Shown here piece by piece: positions 6,358-10,875 of a stretch of DNA of 10,875 nt. A program made the position numbers and the translations under genes. Numbering within the stretch: the stretch's first letter is position 1; every line of letters starts with the position of its first letter. Source of the DNA: Actinomycetota bacterium (GTDB lineage: Bacteria; Actinomycetota; Acidimicrobiia; Acidimicrobiales; Ilumatobacteraceae); assembly GCA_005789925.1 (NCBI GenBank), contig SXWG01000102.1, forward strand, positions 1 to 10,875, given 5' to 3'. The notes beneath the pieces are model-generated. The model saw only the letters and a program-made list of their open reading frames with translations, was not told the origin of the DNA and did not search any database.

Positions 6358-7526
6358 CGGCGCACTTCGTCGGCGATCACCTGGAGAATCTGTTCGGCAC
6401 ATCGATCCCACGAGAATGATCGAGCGTGGGAGTGGCTCTGTGCTGCCAATGTCGACCACCTAGTCGTGTCGTCGAGTAAATCGACGACACTTTGGGCGAA
6501 GACATCGTCGTTGCCGACCAGTATTCCCGTGACGTCGGCGACGACAGCTCCGCGGTGACCGACATTGTCTGTGACCACACATGGAGAGCCGCTCGCTGCA
6601 GCTTCTGTGATGGTCATTCCCCAGCCTTCAGAGTGCGACATACTGACCAGGACAGCGGCTTGTCTGTAGGTGTCGATCAACTCTTCACGTGAGACACGTC
6701 CCGTAAGCGTGACGCTGTCCTGGAGTTTCAGCTCTGAGACGAGAGCAGTCAGACGATCAGCGTCTGGTCCGTCACCGATGATCACCAGATGAGCGTCGGG
6801 ACGAGAGGCGTGAATCTGAGCAAAGGTCCTGACCAGCAGGTCGAAACGCTTCACAGGTGCGAGACGCCCGACAGCCACCAACAGCGGTGACGCGAGTCGC
6901 TCTGATCCCAGTGAGACCTCGGCTAAGAATGCATCATCGATTCCCGGATGCGCGACGTGCACTCGATCTGGGCGGAACCCGCGCGTGATGAGTTCGTCAC
7001 GTGTCGAATGGGCGAGCGTGATGAGTGGTGCGTCTTTGTAGAACGGTGGTGCAACCCGGATCTCGAGGAAACGACCAAGTGGGGCGAGGGCCGAGGGAAG
7101 CGAATCGCGCCACATGTCCTCGTGGATGTGATGCATGATCGTCACGCGAGGGGCGCGCGCCCACAGTCGGGCGAACCACGGAACGCCGTTCCAAATTTCC
7201 ACGACGATGGATGCGTTCGCCCGACGACGGAACATATTGCGCAGAATCACCCGAGGAAAGATGCCGTATCGCGACCCGCGTTGGATGACGTCATAGTCGT
7301 GTCGCTTGAAACGGCGTGATGGACCCTTGCTCGATGTCCGGTGGGTGATCGAGATGCCAGCGTGAGCGATTCTGCGCAAGACATGGTCTGCGTGAACTTC
7401 GGAGCCTCCGGCGTCGGGGTCGTCAAGATCACGCCACGCATATGAGTCGATGTGCGAGAAACCTCGAGAAGCGATATCTCTCGAGAGGTCGGCCATTCGC
7501 CGTGGAGTGTCGGCGAGCGATGACAT
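6339..7526 (-). CDS. Glycosyltransferase family 4 (GT-B fold)
   Basis: A retaining GT-B glycosyltransferase of 395 residues, cytosolic or membrane-peripheral, that would move a sugar from an NDP-sugar to a lipid or glycan acceptor. The N-terminal domain has WRDLDDPDAGGSEVHADHVL, a typical first strand and GGSE loop. The C-terminal domain has LLVAVGRLAPVKRFDLLV, then VIIGDGPDADRL and the nucleotide-binding E-x7-E motif (Glu300 and Glu308 in SEGWGMTITEAAASG). The ATG at 7526 adds about 25 residues before the conserved core; a Met at residue 11 is an alternative. Its upstream region contains a -10-like TATACA placed for a leaderless transcript. It is divergent from the methyltransferase operon and convergent with ubiA. 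Donor and acceptor are unknown; envelope glycan assembly is inferred from the neighbours. Confidence 0.88.
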   Translation of the reverse strand: MSSLADTPRRMADLSRDIASRGFSHIDSYAWRDLDDPDAGGSEVHADHVLRRIAHAGISITHRTSSKGPSRRFKRHDYDVIQRGSRYGIFPRVILRNMFRRRANASIVVEIWNGVPWFARLWARAPRVTIMHHIHEDMWRDSLPSALAPLGRFLEIRVAPPFYKDAPLITLAHSTRDELITRGFRPDRVHVAHPGIDDAFLAEVSLGSERLASPLLVAVGRLAPVKRFDLLVRTFAQIHASRPDAHLVIIGDGPDADRLTALVSELKLQDSVTLTGRVSREELIDTYRQAAVLVSMSHSEGWGMTITEAAASGSPCVVTDNVGHRGAVVADVTGILVGNDDVFAQSVVDLLDDTTRWSTLAAQSHSHARSFSWDRCAEQILQVIADEVRRHSDDA

Positions 7527-7532
7527 CGTTTT

Positions 7533-7540
7533 TGTATACT
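7533..7540. promoter_or_regulatory. Candidate bidirectional promoter with shared palindromic -10
   Basis: The 23-base gap between the GT4 ATG (7526) and the methyltransferase ATG (7550) contains the palindrome GTATAC (7534-7539). Read forward it gives TATACT (7535-7540) and read in reverse TATACA (7538-7533), both close to the TATAAT consensus. A transcript starting ~7 bases downstream would begin near 7547 forward and at 7526 reverse, so the GT4 mRNA would be leaderless. No convincing -35 is seen on either side, which is acceptable for many actinobacterial promoters. Confidence 0.45.
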
Positions 7541-7545
7541 AGGAA
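7541..7545 (+). promoter_or_regulatory. Ribosome binding site of the methyltransferase
   Basis: AGGAA sits four bases before the ATG at 7550 and favours that start over the in-frame ATG at 7442, which would lie inside the divergent glycosyltransferase. If transcription starts at ~7547 as the -10 suggests, this site would not be in the mRNA; the two readings compete. Confidence 0.35.
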
Positions 7546-7549
7546 ATCA

Positions 7550-8320
7550 ATGAAGCAAACAGGCGAGCGTCCGATCAAGGGCAGCACGCCAGCGGCGTTG
7601 GTGGCTCTTCATGACGCCGGATATCGCGAGTTGATCGATCGGCTCGGCAACGGGGTAGTGGTTGACATCGGATGCGGAGTCGGGGATGAAACTGGTCGTT
7701 TGACAGCCCCCGGACGCGTCGTGGTCGGAGTCGACTATGACTGGGAATCCGCACGTGCAGCTACGTCCCACGGTGTGAAGGCGACGTGCGCAGATGGCGC
7801 GGTCCTGCCGCTGCGAGAAGGAAGTGCACACATCGTCTGTTCAAGCCACATCATCGAGCACTTCGTCGACCCCACCGGGCATGTGAGTGAAATGGCGCGT
7901 GTGACCGCCGATGACGGTACGGCATTGGTCATCACTCCGAATGCCCCGGCCGATTTTGAGAACCCGTATCACGTGTATCTGTTCACGGCGCAGATGCTCC
8001 ACGACATGCTCAGTCGTCACTTTGCTGATGTCACAGTGTGGGGACTCGACGGCGACGAGGACGTGCGAGCCGATTTTGCAGCGAGGCGTCGAACTGGCGC
8101 CAAGCTGCTGGCGCTCGATGTGTTCGGTCTGCGCCATCGACTGCCGCGGGGAATGTATGTAGGTCTTCATTCACTCGGTCGTCGACTTGTGTATCCATTC
8201 ACCAACCGTCGTGAAAGTGGCAAGCCCGAGATCACGTCTGATCGTTTCACGATCGTGGAACACATCGACGACGACACGCTCGTGTTGTTCGCGGTCGCGA
8301 AGAAACCGATTCGACGATGA
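7550..8320 (+). CDS. Class I SAM-dependent methyltransferase (Methyltransf_11 type)
   Basis: A 256-residue Rossmann-like methyltransferase. Motif I is VVDIGCGVGDETG (Asp39, glycines 41, 43 and 45) for S-adenosylmethionine, followed by VVGVDYDWESA with the acidic residue that would bind the ribose hydroxyls. An ADGAVLPLREGS strand and SSHIIEHFVDP, then a TPNAPADFENPYHVYLF segment, match the Methyltransf_11/UbiE-like fold. The C-terminal third, rich in Arg and aromatic residues, is probably acceptor-specific. It is the first gene of a three-gene operon and overlaps dprE1 by four bases (ATGA). That linkage suggests its acceptor is a sugar, lipid carrier or glycan made with DPA, but the substrate is unknown. 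The true start is taken as 7550; the longer frame from 7442 is not supported. Confidence 0.85.
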   Translation: MKQTGERPIKGSTPAALVALHDAGYRELIDRLGNGVVVDIGCGVGDETGRLTAPGRVVVGVDYDWESARAATSHGVKATCADGAVLPLREGSAHIVCSSHIIEHFVDPTGHVSEMARVTADDGTALVITPNAPADFENPYHVYLFTAQMLHDMLSRHFADVTVWGLDGDEDVRADFAARRRTGAKLLALDVFGLRHRLPRGMYVGLHSLGRRLVYPFTNRRESGKPEITSDRFTIVEHIDDDTLVLFAVAKKPIRR

Positions 8321-9681
8321 CGCGCCAACGCATTTCGGGTTGGGGTCGTACGGCCTGGACGACAGCAGACGTGGTCACTGCAGAGAATGCCGCCGAACTG
8401 GCGCGCCTCGTGTCGGCATCGCATCGACGCGGAGCCATTGCACGCGGGCTCGGACGGGCGTATGGGGCGGCAGCTCAGAATGCCGGTGGCACGGTCATCA
8501 CGTGTGCTCAAGACGACGGGAGCACCCAGATTCAACTCGATGTGGCAACCGGGGTGGTCACTGCACCGGCGGGCATCAGTCTCGACACGCTGTTGCGGGT
8601 CTGTGTCCCGAACGGTTGGTTCGTTCCCGTCACTCCGGGAACGCGGTTCGTCACTCTTGGTGGAGCAGTTGCATCTGACGTGCACGGAAAGAACCATCAT
8701 GTCGACGGCAGCTTCGGACAGCACGTCGTCAGCATCAAAGTGTTGCTGTCGTCGGGGCAAGAAGTGGTCCTTTCGCCGACGGAGAACGCATCGTGGTTCT
8801 GGGCCACTGTCGGTGGGATGGGCCTCACCGGAATCGTGACAGAGGTGACCGTTCGCATGTTGCAGGTCGAGTCGTCACAGGTGATCGTCGAGACACGTCG
8901 GTTGGCCCATCTCGACGATGTGATCGGCGCGATGTCTGATTCATCTGATGACCACTTTCGTTATTCGGTCGCGTGGGTCGACATGCTCGCATCGGGCCGT
9001 ACGTTGGGACGTGGAGTGCTCACGCGAGGCAATCACGCACGCGCGAGCGACGTCACCGGCAATGAGCCGTGTCGTTACGACCCGAAGGTGCGTCTCGCGG
9101 CACCGCCGTGGGTGCCAAATGGGCTCTTGAACAAGTTCACCGTCCGCGCATTCAACGAGGCGTGGTATCGCAAGGCACCGGCGAAGTCTCACGTCGGCCT
9201 CGAGTCAATTCCGGCATTCTTCCATCCACTCGACGGTGTGCGTCAGTGGAATGCGCTGTACGGATCGAACGGTTTCATCCAGTATCAGTTCATCGTCCCG
9301 CTCGATCGAGTCGATGTCCTGCGCACGGTCATAGGTCAATTTGCTGATGCAGGCGTTGCGTCATTTCTTGCGGTGCTGAAACGCATGGGACCATCAAATG
9401 CCGCGCCGATGTCGTTTCCGACGGAAGGATGGACGTTGACTCTCGATCTTGCTGCTGGTTCGGCACGCCTGCCCGGGCTGCTCGACCACGTCGACGATCT
9501 CGTGCTCGACGCCGGTGGCCGCCATTACTTGGCAAAAGATGCGCACGTCTCGGCACATGCGGTCGAACGTGCCTATCCACGGCTTGCCGAGTGGAAGGCA
9601 GTCCGAGACGACATGGACCCCCGCGGTCTGTGGATCAGCGACCTTGCGCGACGACTGAAATTAGTGGAGGAGCACACATGA
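8317..9681 (+). CDS. dprE1: Decaprenylphosphoryl-beta-D-ribose 2'-oxidase
   Basis: DprE1 is the FAD enzyme that oxidises the 2'-hydroxyl of decaprenylphosphoryl-ribose to the keto intermediate DPX; in mycobacteria it works at the membrane/periplasm side. The 454-residue protein has a VAO-type FAD domain: GLGRAYGAAAQNAGG near the N-terminus, then ASDVHGKNHHVDGSFGQHV, whose His123 matches M. tuberculosis His132. The C-terminal part ends YLAKDAHVSA (Lys407, equivalent to Lys418), YPRLAEWKAVR, DPRGLWISDLARRL, as in DprE1. In the stretch corresponding to GWNICVDF the sequence is GWTLTLDL, so Cys387 is replaced by Thr375. The start overlaps the methyltransferase stop and the end overlaps dprE2, both by ATGA. 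The family assignment is strong, more so because dprE2 follows. Confidence 0.94.
   Translation: MTRQRISGWGRTAWTTADVVTAENAAELARLVSASHRRGAIARGLGRAYGAAAQNAGGTVITCAQDDGSTQIQLDVATGVVTAPAGISLDTLLRVCVPNGWFVPVTPGTRFVTLGGAVASDVHGKNHHVDGSFGQHVVSIKVLLSSGQEVVLSPTENASWFWATVGGMGLTGIVTEVTVRMLQVESSQVIVETRRLAHLDDVIGAMSDSSDDHFRYSVAWVDMLASGRTLGRGVLTRGNHARASDVTGNEPCRYDPKVRLAAPPWVPNGLLNKFTVRAFNEAWYRKAPAKSHVGLESIPAFFHPLDGVRQWNALYGSNGFIQYQFIVPLDRVDVLRTVIGQFADAGVASFLAVLKRMGPSNAAPMSFPTEGWTLTLDLAAGSARLPGLLDHVDDLVLDAGGRHYLAKDAHVSAHAVERAYPRLAEWKAVRDDMDPRGLWISDLARRLKLVEEHT
9666..9672 (+). promoter_or_regulatory. Strong Shine-Dalgarno of dprE2
   Basis: GGAGGAG lies within the last codons of dprE1, five bases before the ATG at 9678. 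It fixes the dprE2 start, ruling out the long in-frame extension inside dprE1. It is the best ribosome site in the window, where most other starts lack one. Confidence 0.75.
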
Positions 9682-10445
9682 AAAATGGGCTAGGGGTCTC
9701 GCAGAACATCGTGCTCTTCGGGGGCACGAGTGACATCGGCTGCGAGATCGTGAGTCAGATGATCCAGCCTGGTGTCGCAAACGTCGTGCTCGTCAGTCGT
9801 GACATCGACGCTGCATCGGCGAGATGGGCGAACATCATGCCCGACACGTCAGACGTCAATGTCCATCATGTTCGTTTTGATGGTCAAGATGCTGATGCGA
9901 TGGTTGACGTCGTTGCCGAAATTGTCGACGAGATCGGTGACCTTGATGTCGTCGTGGTCGCGCATGCTTTGCTCGGCGCAGACGTCAACTTCTTGAGGTC
10001 TCCTCGTGAGGCAGCTGTCGTTGCCAATGTGAACTACGGAGCGACAATGGTGCTGTTGTTGGCGCTCGGCGAGCGAATGAGACAACAGGGTTATGGGCGC
10101 ATCTGTTTGTTGTCAAGCGTCGCCGGCGCACGTGTCCGTTGGTCAAACGCCGTCTACGGCTCGACAAAAGCGGGCATCGACCAATTCGCATTGGCCCTCG
10201 ATGGCGAACTTCGCCGGCACGGAGCGTCACTGCTCGTGGTGCGGCCAGGTTTCGTCACGACGAAAATGACCGCCGGCATGAAGAAGGCGCCTTTGTCGAC
10301 GACCCCAGATGTGGTCGCCAAGGCGACAGTGAAGGCCATTCGCGGCACTGGGTCAGTGCTGTGGACGCCAGCCGCTTTCAGAGTCATCTTTGCGCTGTTT
10401 CGTCTCTTGCCTGAATCGATCTGGAGACGACTTCCGCTCGGTTAG
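9678..10445 (+). CDS. dprE2: Decaprenylphosphoryl-2-keto-D-erythro-pentose reductase
   Basis: DprE2 is the short-chain dehydrogenase that reduces DPX with NAD(P)H to decaprenylphosphoryl-D-arabinose, completing the 2'-epimerisation begun by DprE1. The 255-residue protein has the nucleotide loop GGTSDIG (15-21), an NAG-like region in VNYGA, catalytic Ser147 in LLSSVAG, and the YxxxK pair as YGSTK (Tyr160, Lys164). RPGFVTTKMTAGMKKAP follows, as in this SDR branch. A C-terminal hydrophobic/basic stretch (VIFALFRLLPESIWRRL) may attach it to the membrane. ATG 9678 lies in the dprE1 stop and has a GGAGGAG site. It is 31 bases from the stop of the convergent GT2 gene. SDR family members are hard to assign alone; the adjacency to dprE1 makes this call. 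Confidence 0.92.
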   Translation: MKNGLGVSQNIVLFGGTSDIGCEIVSQMIQPGVANVVLVSRDIDAASARWANIMPDTSDVNVHHVRFDGQDADAMVDVVAEIVDEIGDLDVVVVAHALLGADVNFLRSPREAAVVANVNYGATMVLLLALGERMRQQGYGRICLLSSVAGARVRWSNAVYGSTKAGIDQFALALDGELRRHGASLLVVRPGFVTTKMTAGMKKAPLSTTPDVVAKATVKAIRGTGSVLWTPAAFRVIFALFRLLPESIWRRLPLG

Positions 10446-10476
10446 GGACAGCTTCGATTCCACTTTTGGTGACGTT

Positions 10477-10875
10477 TCACGGTTTATTGGTGATGACCGT
10501 CGGAGACGCACGACGCCAGCGAACAATGTCGCGAATCCCCCAGAGTGTCACCAAGAGGAATGCCTCGCGCACGATGCGCCCGTCCATTTTCGAGGCGCCG
10601 ACAGTGCGCTCATGGAAAACGATCGGTATCTCGACGATGCGAGCACCGCCACGCACGAGACGATATGTCGTCTCGACCTGGAACGTGTACCCATTCGATG
10701 AGGTCGAGAGAAGGTCAAAACGTCTCACGGCATCGGCGCGAAAAGCCCGAAATCCACTCGTGGCGTCGTTGAGGGCGAGGCCGAGCAGCAAGGCCACGTA
10801 GCGGTTTCCCCATCGCGAGAGGAACAAACGGTTCTTCGGCCATCCACGAATGGCGCCACCTGGGACATATCGAGA
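10477..10875 (-). CDS. Polyprenol-phosphate mannosyltransferase-like GT2 (partial)
   Basis: The C-terminal 132 residues of a family 2 glycosyltransferase of the DPM1/Ppm1 type, which transfers mannose (or glucose) from an NDP-sugar to polyprenyl phosphate at the inner face of the membrane. The frame is open to the window edge. Visible motifs are SRYVPGGAIRGWPKNR, LLGLALNDATSGFRAFR, GYTFQVETTYR and EIPIVFHERTVGASKM, then a short tail with no added membrane domain. These are the typical markers of polyprenol monophosphomannose synthases. The TTG at 10827 is internal, not a start. It converges on dprE2 across 31 bases with no visible terminator. The sugar cannot be fixed from this part; mannose is the usual one. 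Confidence 0.85.
   Translation of the reverse strand, partial: SRYVPGGAIRGWPKNRLFLSRWGNRYVALLLGLALNDATSGFRAFRADAVRRFDLLSTSSNGYTFQVETTYRLVRGGARIVEIPIVFHERTVGASKMDGRIVREAFLLVTLWGIRDIVRWRRASPTVITNKP

Noticed and set aside
7442..7549. Longer start for the methyltransferase
   Set aside because: It would run antisense into the glycosyltransferase start and adds residues unlike the family; ATG 7550 has AGGAA before it.
8167..8760. 197-codon minus-strand frame across the methyltransferase/dprE1 border
   Set aside because: No recognisable motif, and it is antisense to two well-supported genes.
9429..9677. Long N-terminal extension of dprE2
   Set aside because: It lies wholly within dprE1, is Arg-rich shadow translation, and the GGAGGAG site places the start at 9678.
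10390..10827. Plus-strand frames opposite the partial GT2 gene
   Set aside because: The minus strand shows DATSGFRAFR and VGASKM motifs; the plus frames are Arg/Ser-rich shadows.
1..10875. CRISPR arrays, tRNA or rRNA genes, insertion sequences
   Set aside because: I saw no regularly spaced repeats, cloverleaf-like segments, rRNA-like stretches, transposase motifs or terminal inverted repeats.

Overview
The window looks like chromosome from an actinobacterium, probably not one of the mycolic-acid group. By eye the GC content is high (upper 50s percent). GTG starts, few Shine-Dalgarno sequences and ATGA-type gene overlaps are common. The order trpS / scpA-scpB-rluB-tyrA-aroA suggests Actinomycetota. 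An Acidimicrobiia-like lineage is my best guess, from general resemblance only.

Left edge (1-262): the first ~122 bases are AT-rich and foreign to the rest. They are joined in frame to the first ~40 codons of a minus-strand trpS, which is therefore broken. A chimeric contig end is the simplest reading; a real rearrangement is the alternative. Positions 263-6357 are one tight plus-strand run: scpA, scpB (chromosome condensation), rluB (23S rRNA pseudouridylation), tyrA and aroA (aromatic amino acids), a HAD-IB phosphatase, and a UbiA-family prenyltransferase. Most neighbours overlap or lie within 10 bases of each other.

Right half (6339-10875): a minus-strand GT4 glycosyltransferase runs tail-to-tail into the ubiA gene. 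It is divergent, across only 23 bases, from a plus-strand operon of a SAM methyltransferase, dprE1 and dprE2. A polyprenol-phosphate glycosyltransferase (GT2, DPM1/Ppm type) enters from the right edge on the minus strand.

The main biological theme is decaprenylphosphoryl-arabinose (DPA) synthesis. The UbiA protein resembles the phosphoribosyl transferase that makes decaprenyl-phosphoryl-5-phosphoribose. DprE1 and DprE2 epimerise the dephosphorylated product to the arabinose donor. The HAD-IB phosphatase overlapping ubiA is a good candidate for the missing dephosphorylation step, which in mycobacteria is assigned to an unrelated PAP2-type protein (Rv3807c). With the GT4, the methyltransferase and the polyprenol-phosphate mannosyltransferase-like gene, the locus looks like a lipid-linked envelope glycan cluster. 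DprE1 carries Thr where Mycobacterium tuberculosis has the inhibitor-reactive Cys387. The GT4/methyltransferase interval holds a palindromic GTATAC that could act as a shared -10 element for two nearly leaderless transcripts.
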